From assembly GCA_002404095.1 (NCBI GenBank), contig DHJA01000219.1:1-26117 (forward strand): a DNA stretch of 26,117 nt, read 5' to 3'. Every line of letters begins with the position of its first letter. Position 1 is the stretch's first letter. The position numbers and the translations under genes were made by a program. This DNA comes from Planctomycetaceae bacterium UBA4732. GTDB lineage: Bacteria; Planctomycetota; Planctomycetia; Gemmatales; Gemmataceae. The notes under the pieces were generated by a model that worked only from the letters and a program-made list of their open reading frames with translations, had not been told where the DNA came from and did no database searches. Below, in pieces: positions 15,878 to 24,653 of this stretch.

Positions 15878-17512
15878 TCATTTTAGCCCATTCATATCAA
15901 ACCCCGATCCCAATTCTCCCAAGTCGCGCCGATAAACAATACGCGGCCTGCCATTGTTGCCGTCCACCACCGCTTCAATCCGCGCCGTCGGCCCACCGCC
16001 TTGGTAATAGCCCAGCGATTGGAAACGATAAACCTGTGTCCGGGCGGTAATGTACGATTCGATGGCTTTCACCTTGGCGAGCGGCACACTAGCCTCCGTG
16101 AGCAGCCAGGCCGGCGTCTGGAAGATCGGGTCCACCGCCTGTGTCGATGACGGGTCCGGCCGGAGGTTGACGATATTCTGAACGTCGCCGTCCTCCAGCC
16201 CCGGCAGCGCCGCCAGCACCGTTTGCGATGCGGTATTGACGTTAATCCGCGGCGCCAGGTCGGAGTTCAACGTCGTTGTCGTCTTGTCCAGCAGGAGAGG
16301 CAGCAATGTTTTCAGTTGGCCGGGGTCGTTGAGCGGACTGGGTAGCGTGATGGTTTTCGCGGTTCGGCCGCTGCCCGTGGTAACGCTCACTTTGCTCCCC
16401 ACCAGATCGAAAAGCGTGCTAATCTTCTGCGGCTTTTTGCTCTTCGCCGATCCTCGGTCGGTGCGAAGCTGCCCCTGAACCGCAGTATTGTCGGAGCCGG
16501 AAAGTGGCGTAAAGGACATCGTCGGGGCTGGGGCTGGGGCAGCCATAGGAGTCGCCGCCCCGCCTTTAGACGCGGTGATCGCACCGACCGGCGGCGCGGC
16601 GGACGCCGGCCCGTACAACCGATAGGCGATGATGTAATTCGCCAAGTCCTGACCGAGAGCGGTCGTCAGCTTCTCGCCCATGCCGTTCACGTCCGCGTCG
16701 TTGATGTAAATGCGGGCGTTACCCTGGGCGTCGGAGTTCGGCTCGCGGCTGTATACGGTCAGATAAGCTGACCAGCCGCGATCCACCTGACCGCTGCCGT
16801 CGTCTTCGTCGGCGTCGAGGACGCCATTGTGATTACGGTCGTTGCCGAACAGCAATTGCGGCGTGACGCCGCGCACCAACAACAACTCTTCCATGCTGTC
16901 CAACGGGCCGTTCTTGCAGTGATACGGAGTAGTCAGAGAGGAATAGTAGTCGTCCTTGGCGCCGTCGGAGCGCGGCGTCTCGCCGGGGCTGATCCAGTCG
17001 AGGATGGCGTTGGCCACGTCCTCGGTCATGTTCGGCAGCTTCATCAAAACCGCGAAGCCGGCGTCGCCCTTGCCGTTGTCGAGCTGCATCAGGGCGTTGA
17101 CGTTGATTTTGCCGGCCTCATCGGCGAGGCCGAAGCGGTAGGCTTGCGTCGCGGTGTTGGGGTCGTCGGGGGCGCGCAAGCTCAGGATGCTAAACACGGC
17201 GGGGCGGCTCGAACCGTTGTCGAGTACCACCACAGTCTGAAATGCCTGGGCGTTGTCGAACGGATTTCCGTTGAGCGTGTTGGTCATCGCGTCGGCGTTG
17301 CCGATCAGGGCGGCGGTGTAGTGGACGCCGGAATCGGCCAGCGCTCGCGTCTGAACGGATCGTGTATAGCCGTCGGTGGCGCGGTACTCGGCGGTAATCC
17401 ACTCGCTGTACTGAAATGCCGCCAGCGAAAGCACCACAACGATGAGCAGCACCGCGATGAGTACGACGCCGCGACGGCGTGCATCGACCCTAGTACGCAA
17501 ACGCATGAGCAT
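15878..17512 (-). CDS. gspK: GspK-type minor pseudopilin
   Basis: A protein of about 544 residues. The leader ends in RRRG, followed by VVLIAVLLIVVVLSLAAFQ; like other GspK proteins it lacks the glutamate at +5. The exported part has GspK landmarks: GLADEAGKINVNAL, LDSMEELLLVRGV and INVNTASQTVLAALPGL. In known systems GspK caps the pseudopilus tip with GspI and GspJ. A canonical EF-hand loop (DRNHNGVLDADE, 225-236) is present. A low-complexity proline/alanine-rich stretch lies near 310-325. The frame is open back to 17593, but starting at 17512, four bases after gspJ stops, gives a normal short leader; a second ATG at 17506 is equally possible. It is longer than the roughly 330 residues of E. 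coli GspK. Confidence 0.87.
   Translation of the reverse strand: MLMRLRTRVDARRRGVVLIAVLLIVVVLSLAAFQYSEWITAEYRATDGYTRSVQTRALADSGVHYTAALIGNADAMTNTLNGNPFDNAQAFQTVVVLDNGSSRPAVFSILSLRAPDDPNTATQAYRFGLADEAGKINVNALMQLDNGKGDAGFAVLMKLPNMTEDVANAILDWISPGETPRSDGAKDDYYSSLTTPYHCKNGPLDSMEELLLVRGVTPQLLFGNDRNHNGVLDADEDDGSGQVDRGWSAYLTVYSREPNSDAQGNARIYINDADVNGMGEKLTTALGQDLANYIIAYRLYGPASAAPPVGAITASKGGAATPMAAPAPAPTMSFTPLSGSDNTAVQGQLRTDRGSAKSKKPQKISTLFDLVGSKVSVTTGSGRTAKTITLPSPLNDPGQLKTLLPLLLDKTTTTLNSDLAPRINVNTASQTVLAALPGLEDGDVQNIVNLRPDPSSTQAVDPIFQTPAWLLTEASVPLAKVKAIESYITARTQVYRFQSLGYYQGGGPTARIEAVVDGNNGRPRIVYRRDLGELGSGFDMNGLK
16805..16840 (-). other. EF-hand calcium-binding loop within gspK
   Basis: The 12 residues DRNHNGVLDADE place D, N, N, a glycine, D and E at positions 1, 3, 5, 6, 9 and 12, which is a canonical EF-hand loop. 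It is followed by more acidic residues (DDGSG). Known GspK structures bind calcium, but this loop is a textbook motif within the sequence and suggests calcium-dependent tip folding. Confidence 0.7.
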
Positions 17513-17516
17513 GGCT

Positions 17517-18434
17517 TTACGGCGTAGCGCCGCCTCCTGAGCTAGATTGGGCCTGCGCTTGCTGGGTTGTCCCGTTCGCGGACGAAATCGCAATCACGTG
17601 GCGATAGACCTTTACGTTGCCGTTCGCTCCCGGTCGCGCGACGCCAACCGTGACCGCGACGGCGCGCGGCGAACCGATGGGCGTGACGCCATCGGCGCCT
17701 GGCGTTGTCGAGTCCCAATTGTCCTGCCAATTTGTGCCGTCGAAATACTGGAAACTCAGGCTGCGCACTTCCTCGGCGATGAGAAACGAACCTTCACTGT
17801 CGATGCCTGGCGGCAGGTTTTGAAGCGCGTCGTCGGACGTGACGATCGCGATTTCCTGGCGAGCGAGGCCGACCGGGCTGTCCGCTCCGCCGACCAGCCA
17901 GTAACTGACGCGGCGCAGGTCGCTGACCACCAGCGGCGAGTCGCTGTTGTTGTTCAAATAGAGTTCACGCGGCACACGGCTGACATACAAATGCAGCGTC
18001 TCCGAGTCGCCTTGTACGCCGAGGGGTAGGACGATGTTCGTGCTAGTCCCGCTCTCCGTTGTCGAAGTCGATGCGGCGGAAGTCGCGGTGCCGGTGGTCG
18101 TGCCGGCGGTCGCGGCCCCGGTCGCCGGCGCGGTCGTTGCAGCGGCGGCAGTGGTCGCGGTCGGGTCAGATAGAGCGTCGGCCCCAGCCGCGATGCGAAA
18201 GCGGCCGGGGTCGCTCAGGCCGACGACCTGCGAGGCGTCGGAGTCGATCCGCGCAAGAATCGCTCGCGCCAAGGTGCTTTCTTCAACGAGGTCGCGCGAG
18301 TTCTGCGCGAAGCGCAATTGCATATCCACCGCGACATAAAGCGCTCCTAAAAGGAGCATGGCGATGGTCGTGGCGAGGACTAATTCCACCAGGGTGAAGC
18401 CGGATCGGCCGCGTCGTTGGCGCCGAATGTCCAT
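17517..18434 (-). CDS. gspJ: GspJ-type minor pseudopilin with long Ala/Thr-rich insert
   Basis: A 305-residue protein with a classic prepilin signal: RRGRSG, then FTLVELVLATTIAMLLLGALYV with glutamate at +5. The GspJ-like beta-rich exported domain is interrupted at about 90-132 by a low-complexity alanine/threonine/glycine/serine stretch, and the C-terminus is glutamine/serine/glycine-rich. The assignment to J rests on its place between I and K and on size. It starts one base after gspI stops, with AGGGG seven bases before the ATG. In known systems it forms the pseudopilus tip with I and K. The insert may be a flexible linker or an O-glycosylation site (inference). Confidence 0.83.
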   Translation of the reverse strand: MDIRRQRRGRSGFTLVELVLATTIAMLLLGALYVAVDMQLRFAQNSRDLVEESTLARAILARIDSDASQVVGLSDPGRFRIAAGADALSDPTATTAAAATTAPATGAATAGTTTGTATSAASTSTTESGTSTNIVLPLGVQGDSETLHLYVSRVPRELYLNNNSDSPLVVSDLRRVSYWLVGGADSPVGLARQEIAIVTSDDALQNLPPGIDSEGSFLIAEEVRSLSFQYFDGTNWQDNWDSTTPGADGVTPIGSPRAVAVTVGVARPGANGNVKVYRHVIAISSANGTTQQAQAQSSSGGGATP

Positions 18435-18435
18435 G

Positions 18436-19020
18436 CTATTTCCCCTTTGCAGGTGTTGAACCTGAAGTCGGACTCGGCGTTGACTTCGCGGCCGGCGTCG
18501 CGGCCGGCGTCGCGGCCGGCGTAGCCGCGGCAGCAGGCGTAGCCGCGCCGGAGGATGTGCTATCGCCGGAACCCGCGGTCGTGCCGCTAACGGAAGGCGC
18601 GTCCTGAGTGCTGCCGACGATGGACGGATCGAGAACCATCTGGGTCAAGGAACATTGGGTAGGGTTTCCCGAGTCCGTCTGCTGTCGCGCCACGTTTACC
18701 GTGACGTTCCAAAGGCCGACAACGCTGCCGTTGTCGGCGGTCAGCGACCATGTGTAGTCCGGCTCTTCGTCGAATGACCCGTCACCCTGCGAGGCCAGCG
18801 GCACGACGCCTGCGACGACCTCCGCCAACTTGGACTGGCACAACCGCGTCGCCAAGTTCTGGCGCTTAATGTCGCGCGCGATCTCGCCATTGCGGAGCAA
18901 CATTTGACTAAATACCGACATTGCCAGCAGGAAGATGGCCAGGGCGATCACCACTTCCAGGAGCGTCAGGGCGGGTCGAACGCCTCGCTTGCGCGTCGGG
19001 TTAGCCAATGGAGAGGTCAT
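18436..19020 (-). CDS. gspI: GspI-type minor pseudopilin with repeat-derived leader
   Basis: A protein of 194 residues from the preferred ATG at 19020, which has AAGGGTGA upstream; an ATG at 19041 would add seven residues. The prepilin region is LTLLEVVIALAIFLLAM with glutamate at +5, but the residue before the cut is alanine and +1 is leucine instead of the usual G and F. The leader peptide NPTRKRG is encoded by an arm of the CTAACCCGA repeat family. The core domain (to about 125) is followed by a serine/threonine/alanine-rich tail with TPAA repeats, which ordinary GspI lacks. GspI nucleates the pseudopilus tip. The assignment rests on order in the operon and the pseudopilin core. Confidence 0.8.
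   Translation of the reverse strand: MTSPLANPTRKRGVRPALTLLEVVIALAIFLLAMSVFSQMLLRNGEIARDIKRQNLATRLCQSKLAEVVAGVVPLASQGDGSFDEEPDYTWSLTADNGSVVGLWNVTVNVARQQTDSGNPTQCSLTQMVLDPSIVGSTQDAPSVSGTTAGSGDSTSSGAATPAAAATPAATPAATPAAKSTPSPTSGSTPAKGK
18487..18522 (-). repeat. Three perfect 12-base tandem repeats in gspI
   Basis: The unit CGCGGCCGGCGT occurs three times in a row on the plus strand, and degenerate units follow. In the gene it encodes TPAA repeats in the disordered tail. A 12-base unit keeps the frame when copy number changes by slippage, so tail length could vary between strains. Confidence 0.85.
18983..19004 (-). repeat. Single arm of the CTAACCCGA repeat inside gspI
   Basis: Twenty-one of 22 bases match the right arm of the inverted repeat at 7103-7125. 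It lies in frame in gspI and encodes NPTRKRG just before the pseudopilin hydrophobic helix. No partner arm is visible nearby, so this is a solitary or decayed copy. Confidence 0.8.
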
Positions 19021-19052
19021 ACAATGTTCACCCTTGCGCATCCGCTAAGTCG

Positions 19053-19622
19053 TCAATGCGCGATTACCGACGGCGCTCTTTGGGTGGTCACGCCCCCGGT
19101 CAGAGCGCGAAGGCGGAGCGAGATCGGCGACGCGCCGGCGTCGCGCGATCGGAAGACGATTTCCAAGTCATTTTGCGCGGTGCCGTCCGGGAGGAAGACT
19201 GCCACCGTGGACCATGAACCGCCAGCGGTCGAAGCAGCGGATGCGTCGCTCGGGCCGGGATCGCCGGCGTCGGCCGTAGTGAAGCGGATGCCGTGCGGCA
19301 GAGAATCTTGCAATACCAGCGGCGGGTTGTTGGGGTCGGCCGGCGCCGGCGGATCGCCGCCGCCCCAATATTCGGGTCGATCAGGCGCCGCGCGGAAATC
19401 GCCGCCGCCTGCGGAAACGCTGAAACGGTACGGTTGGCCTTCGCTGATGGCATGAGAACGCATCCCCGCCCAGGCGCCGCGCACCTGATCAACCGCCGCC
19501 TGCATTCGACTGTCGGAATACATGCTCTCGATAGAGGGAATGGACAGCGATGCCAGGAGTACAATGAGGGCTAGCACGACCGCCATCTCAAACAGGGTGT
19601 ATCCACGGCGCGTCACACGCAT
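19053..19622 (-). CDS. gspH: GspH-type minor pseudopilin
   Basis: A 189-residue protein from the ATG at 19622, which has AGGAC eight bases upstream; an ATG at 19652 is in frame but would overlap gspG. The prepilin site is RRG followed by YTLFEMAVVLALIVLLASL, with glutamate at +5. The helix is followed by a GspH-like domain (SDSRMQAAVDQVRGAWAGMRSHAI, then a beta-rich C-terminal part with FLPDGTAQNDLEIVF). GspH sits between the tip and the shaft of the pseudopilus in known systems. A proline/aspartate-rich loop (about 90-105) is unusual. It lies 26 bases after gspG and 32 bases before gspI, all on one strand. Confidence 0.85.
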   Translation of the reverse strand: MRVTRRGYTLFEMAVVLALIVLLASLSIPSIESMYSDSRMQAAVDQVRGAWAGMRSHAISEGQPYRFSVSAGGGDFRAAPDRPEYWGGGDPPAPADPNNPPLVLQDSLPHGIRFTTADAGDPGPSDASAASTAGGSWSTVAVFLPDGTAQNDLEIVFRSRDAGASPISLRLRALTGGVTTQRAPSVIAH

Positions 19623-19648
19623 GGCTTCACGTCCTAGTGTCTGGGGAA

Positions 19649-20038
19649 TCAATCCTTCCAGTTGCCGACCGGCTTACCGCCGGAACCCTGCGACCAGATG
19701 TCGTACTCGTTGCCGTGGCTGCTTTGGGGGGAAAACTGGTACGGAGCGCCCCACGGATCCGATAGCTGATCCGCCTTTAGTCCCGCCTTGGGACTGCTGA
19801 CGAGATCTTGAAGGCTGCTTGGCAAATCGCCAGCGTCCATCCGGTAACGTTCGACGGCAGGAACAAGCGTGCCCTTGATTTGGGACTGGGCGATGTCGCG
19901 CCGAGCGCCGTCGTAGACGCTGATGGCGATTGGCACGGCCATAGCGGCTAGGGCCAGGATAATGGCCACGACCACGAGCATTTCGACAAGGGTAAAAGCG
20001 ATGCGGGATGACTTTCGTTTCCGGGTGAGTGCAAGCAT
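19649..20038 (-). CDS. gspG: GspG major pseudopilin
   Basis: A 129-residue protein and the best-conserved pseudopilin here. The leader RKRKSSRIA ends in alanine (not glycine), followed by FTLVEMLVVVAIILALAAMA with glutamate at +5. The compact domain ends in DPWGAPYQFSP and GNEYDIWSQGSGGKPVGNWKD, the calcium-site loop typical of GspG. It forms the shaft of the pseudopilus that pushes substrate through the secretin. The start has a strong GGAGG seven bases upstream. A perfect extended -10 (TGG TATAAT) lies about 50 bases before the ATG, which fits the need for much more GspG than the other components. Confidence 0.93.
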   Translation of the reverse strand: MLALTRKRKSSRIAFTLVEMLVVVAIILALAAMAVPIAISVYDGARRDIAQSQIKGTLVPAVERYRMDAGDLPSSLQDLVSSPKAGLKADQLSDPWGAPYQFSPQSSHGNEYDIWSQGSGGKPVGNWKD

Positions 20039-20084
20039 AGGAAAACCTCCAGTAGTGTGCGGACTACCTGCCCATTGCCAAACA

Positions 20085-20093
20085 ATTATACCA
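20085..20093 (-). promoter_or_regulatory. Extended -10 consensus promoter before gspG
   Basis: On the minus strand this reads TGG then a perfect TATAAT, an extended -10. The predicted transcript would start near 20078 with a leader of about 40 bases carrying GGAGG. No good -35 is seen at 17 bases, but an extended -10 need not have one. The sequence overlaps a fragment of the CCACAAAG repeat family. Confidence 0.55.
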
Positions 20094-20119
20094 CAAAGGC
20101 GATTAAAGGTTGATGAGTG

Positions 20120-21322
20120 CTATTGCACAACGCTGCCCATCTTGAACACCGGCAGCAGAAGCCCAGCCATTACGACCAGCACAACCGCCGCCATGACGAG
20201 CAACATGACGGGTTCCAACAGACGGACGAATAGCTCCAATTGGCGCGTGGTGCGTTTCTCCAGGCTGGTGGAGATGCCAATTAGCACTTTGTCGAGGTTG
20301 TTGCTTTCCTCGCCGACGGCGATCATCTCCACCACGTCGCGCGGGAAATGTTTACAAGCCGACAGCGGCGCGGCCAACGATTCGCCGGCCGTGATGTTCT
20401 CGGCGGAGCGTTCCAACGCCTCGGAAAGAACCTTATTGCCGGTCGAGTCCTTGCTGATGCGCAAGGCGTTGAGGATCGGAATGCCGTTGTGCAACAGCGT
20501 ACCGAGAATGCGCGTGAAGCGCGACAGGGCGAAGGAGAGATAGATTTTGCCGGCGACCGGCAGGCGCAGCCGGAAGCCGTCGATAATCATCCGCCCGCTT
20601 GGCGTGCGGACCCAGCGGCGGAAGAAGTAGAAGGCGACAAAGGCCGCGACGGCGACAGCCCAGCCCCAACTCTGCATGAAATGGCTAAAAGCGAGCAGGC
20701 CGACAGTCAGCGAGGGCAGCTGGCCTTTTTCGGCCAACCGTTTATACATCGGCTCGAATTGCGGTACGAAAAAGATCACAAGCACGTTGAGGATGACGAA
20801 GCCGGCGCCGGCCAAGAAGATCGGATAGGCAAGGGCGCCGATCACTTTGGACTTGAGGTCTTCCTGTTGTTCGGTGAAGTCGGCGATGTGGCGCAGCACG
20901 TCTTCGAGGAAACCGCCTTCCTGACCGGCGCGGATCATGGTGACGGCCAGCTCGTCGAAGGCGCGCGGGTGCTGGGCCATCGCTTCGGATAGACCCATGC
21001 CGTCGGCCACGCGGGCGCGCACCTCGCGCAATACTTCCGACAACGCGGCTTGCGAGCTGAGACGTTCCAAAAGGTCGAGACAGCGCAGCAGGGGGACGCC
21101 GGAATGAAGCAGGTCGGCCAATTGCGCATAGAAAGCGGTAAGATTGCGGCTTTTGACGCGCTTGCCGCCGCCGCGGCGCACCGACTTGGCCGGCGCGATG
21201 CCCACGGGGAACAAGCCGCGGGCGTCGAGCATGGCCAAGGCTTCGCGCTCGCTGCCGGCCACGAGGTTGCCCTTGCTGCGCACGCCCGTGGTCGTCATCG
21301 CTTCAAAAGTGAACTCCGCCAC
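20120..21322 (-). CDS. gspF: GspF inner-membrane platform protein
   Basis: A 400-residue protein with two GspF/PilC helical domains separated by membrane helices. The first domain includes FYAQLADLLHSGVPLLRCLDLL near 64-86 and the second its relative FTRILGTLLHNGIPILNALRI near 270-290. The three predicted membrane helices are near 170-190, 220-240 and 370-395. It forms the platform on which GspE drives pseudopilin assembly. The start is GTG at 21322 with GGAG six bases upstream. The length is normal for the family. It lies between gspE and gspG, with a palindrome in the gap to gspE and an internal promoter in the gap to gspG. Confidence 0.95.
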   Translation of the reverse strand: MAEFTFEAMTTTGVRSKGNLVAGSEREALAMLDARGLFPVGIAPAKSVRRGGGKRVKSRNLTAFYAQLADLLHSGVPLLRCLDLLERLSSQAALSEVLREVRARVADGMGLSEAMAQHPRAFDELAVTMIRAGQEGGFLEDVLRHIADFTEQQEDLKSKVIGALAYPIFLAGAGFVILNVLVIFFVPQFEPMYKRLAEKGQLPSLTVGLLAFSHFMQSWGWAVAVAAFVAFYFFRRWVRTPSGRMIIDGFRLRLPVAGKIYLSFALSRFTRILGTLLHNGIPILNALRISKDSTGNKVLSEALERSAENITAGESLAAPLSACKHFPRDVVEMIAVGEESNNLDKVLIGISTSLEKRTTRQLELFVRLLEPVMLLVMAAVVLVVMAGLLLPVFKMGSVVQ

Positions 21323-21353
21323 GGGATGCTCCGAAAAAGGTTCAGCGCAGAGC

Positions 21354-21435
21354 GGTCGTTTAGCCGCGACCCGAAGGGGAGCGCGTGACCGTCACGCGGG
21401 TTCCGCGCTCCCCTTCGGGTCGCGGCTAAACGACC
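21354..21435. repeat. Long perfect palindrome, AGCCGCGACC family, copy 2
   Basis: Perfectly complementary 32-base arms (21354-21385 and 21404-21435) flank an 18-base loop. Each arm folds as GCG..CCC-GAA-GGG..CGC. A 29-base core (21357-21385) is identical to 24481-24509, but the outer bases differ and remain complementary in each copy (GGTCG here, GACCG at 24470). It lies between gspE and gspF, in the direction of transcription, and could tune gspF against gspE. Confidence 0.95.
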
Positions 21436-21447
21436 GTCGTATTCATT

Positions 21448-23136
<1,689 letters not shown>

Positions 23137-23345
23137 TTCCGTCCTCGGGGAGAGCGCGGGGCGGGTGGGCAATGGGAAGCTGTTGGGGTAAACCCGGCAA
23201 CTCATTCAGGGTAACGCAATGGGCAGGGGATGTCCATGCGTCGGGTGCGGGGATGATGGGGAAAGCGCACAAGAGAAATGGGTTGCTCCGAAAGTTCCGG
23301 CGGTGCCGGGCCAGTCATCGGAGGCGGGTGGATGGTAAAGGGTGA

Positions 23346-23384
23346 ATGGAAAAGACTAGAGCGGGTGCGCTTTGTCTTTTCCAT
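23346..23384 (-). terminator. Hairpin after the prolyl isomerase gene
   Basis: Eleven-base arms (ATGGAAAAGAC at 23346-23356 and its complement at 23374-23384) flank a 17-base loop, and a second complementary pair (23327-23335 with 23381-23389) overlaps the right side. It begins 15 bases after the ppiC-like stop on the minus strand. The rest of the 262-base gap down to gspE (23137-23398) holds no gene or clear promoter. There is no T-run, so termination is uncertain. Confidence 0.35.
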
Positions 23385-23398
23385 CCACCAGTCACCTG

Positions 23399-24373
23399 TT
23401 ACGGCAGGATCACTTCGATCTGGGCCGACTTGCGAAGGTCGTTGAGGAGGCTCATCCGCATCTCGTCAACGCAAAAGAAACGCACATCCTCCTTGATCTT
23501 CGAGAAGTCCGACGGTTCGCCCGGCTTGCGCTCCGTCACTTTGATGAGGTGCAGTCCGAAGCTGGTCTGCACCACGTCGCTGATGCCGTTGACCGGCGTA
23601 CTGAAGGCGGCGCGTGCGAAGTTCTCATCAACCGCCATCTTGCGCGGAATGAGACCCACGTCGCCGCCGTTGGGCGCCGTCGGGCACTGCGAATACTTCT
23701 TGGCCGCTTCGGCGAAGTCGATTTTGTTGGCCATCAACTGGTCGCGCAGTTCGGTCAGCTGCTCCTTGGCCTTGGCCCGGTCGGCCTCGGTGGCGTTCGG
23801 CGCGAGCCGCAGGACGATGTGGCTGGCGCGGACCATTACCTTGTCGAAGAAGTCCTTGTTCTCCTTGTAATAATGCTCCACATCGGCGTCGGAAACCTTG
23901 GCCTTGGTGTAGGCTTCCCACTGAAGCGTCCGGCCGACGTCGGCGCGGAAAGCCGCCTCGGTCTGGTCGCCTTCTTTAAAGAGATCTTTGAGAGTTTTAT
24001 TCTCTTTCTTCAGCTCCGCCGCGATGAGGGCCTCGCGCGCGTCCACCTCGGCCGGCGTCACAGGCGCGGCGTTCTTAGCCAGAAACTGGTGCATCAGCAT
24101 TTCATCAATGAGAATGCCCATCACCTGCATCTGCTGGCCGCGGCGCTGGTCTTCAGTCAAGGTGACCGGACTTTGGCCGGCTTGCTTGACGGCCGCGTCC
24201 AACTCGGCTTTGGTAATGATTTCGCCGTTGACGATGGCGGGCGGCTTGGCGCCTGCCGTGGCCGCCGCCTTGGGAGGGGCGCCGGCCGGCGCTTGTGCGT
24301 TAACGCTCGCCGCCGAACCGGCCAGTACGGCCGCGCCGGTCAGGCTCGCCAGGATCCATTTTTGCCGACTCAT
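23399..24373 (-). CDS. Exported parvulin-type peptidyl-prolyl isomerase (PpiC/SurA family)
   Basis: A 324-residue protein with a signal peptide (residues 1-26, likely cut after VNA). A SurA-like helical N-terminal chaperone region follows (GEIITKAELDAAV, to about residue 165), then one parvulin domain from about 180 to 285 (VRASHIVLRLAP, KYSQCPTAPNGGDVGLIPR, FGLHLIKVTERKPGE). Proteins of this class help to fold exported proteins, including outer-membrane proteins and secreted enzymes. AGGAGG lies just before the ATG. It is upstream of gspE on the same strand, with a 262-base gap and a hairpin, so it is probably a separate unit; a folding role for secreted substrates is a reasonable inference. 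A possible TATAAG -10 lies at 24429-24434. Confidence 0.9.
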   Translation of the reverse strand: MSRQKWILASLTGAAVLAGSAASVNAQAPAGAPPKAAATAGAKPPAIVNGEIITKAELDAAVKQAGQSPVTLTEDQRRGQQMQVMGILIDEMLMHQFLAKNAAPVTPAEVDAREALIAAELKKENKTLKDLFKEGDQTEAAFRADVGRTLQWEAYTKAKVSDADVEHYYKENKDFFDKVMVRASHIVLRLAPNATEADRAKAKEQLTELRDQLMANKIDFAEAAKKYSQCPTAPNGGDVGLIPRKMAVDENFARAAFSTPVNGISDVVQTSFGLHLIKVTERKPGEPSDFSKIKEDVRFFCVDEMRMSLLNDLRKSAQIEVILP

Positions 24374-24441
24374 CCGCTCCTCCTATTCTCCCTGAATTCT
24401 CACGAGACAGTCCGCTTACAGAACGCGGCTTATATCCAACG

Positions 24442-24458
24442 GCCGCGTCGAAGGGGAG
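24442..24458. repeat. Decayed single arm of the AGCCGCGACC family
   Basis: The bases GCCGCGTCGAAGGGGAG resemble the repeat arm core (GCCGCG, ACC, CGAAGGGGAG) with two bases missing and one changed. It lies 12 bases upstream of the intact copy at 24470, so two insertions or a partial duplication may have occurred here. The similarity is short and could be chance. Confidence 0.4.
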
Positions 24459-24469
24459 AGCAGTTTTAT

Positions 24470-24557
24470 CGCGCGACGACCGTTTAGCCGCGACCCGAAG
24501 GGGAGCGCGCGTCCCCGCGCGCTCCCCTTCGGGTCGCGGCTAAACGGTCGTCGCGCG
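24470..24557. repeat. Long perfect palindrome, AGCCGCGACC family, copy 3
   Basis: Perfectly complementary 42-base arms (24470-24511 and 24516-24557) flank a four-base loop, the longest and tightest palindrome in the window. It sits in the 280-base gap between the divergent ppiC-like and Tat-oxidoreductase genes, upstream of both, so it cannot be a terminator for either. It shares a 29-base core with 21357-21385. Confidence 0.95.
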
Positions 24558-24581
24558 GCAAACGAGATTGATAAATTGTTT

Positions 24582-24611
24582 TTGCCCTCGCAGGTTGCCG
24601 CTTGATAGGAT
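24582..24611 (+). promoter_or_regulatory. Possible promoter of the Tat-exported oxidoreductase
   Basis: TTGCCC (24582-24587) and TAGGAT (24606-24611) are spaced by 18 bases, with four of six consensus bases each. Transcription would start about 35 bases before the ATG. This is weak by sequence alone. Confidence 0.3.
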
Positions 24612-24653
24612 ACCCTTCAACCCCAGTGTTCCCGCTTTCACAAGGAGATTCAT

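Noticed and set aside
17513..17593. A start for gspK 27 residues upstream of the one chosen
   Set aside because: It would overlap gspJ by 77 bases and give an unusually long leader before the pseudopilin helix.
23372..24487. A 371-residue open frame on the plus strand across the prolyl isomerase gene
   Set aside because: The minus-strand gene has a signal peptide, a parvulin domain and a strong ribosome site; the plus frame has no recognisable domain and runs through the palindrome at 24470.
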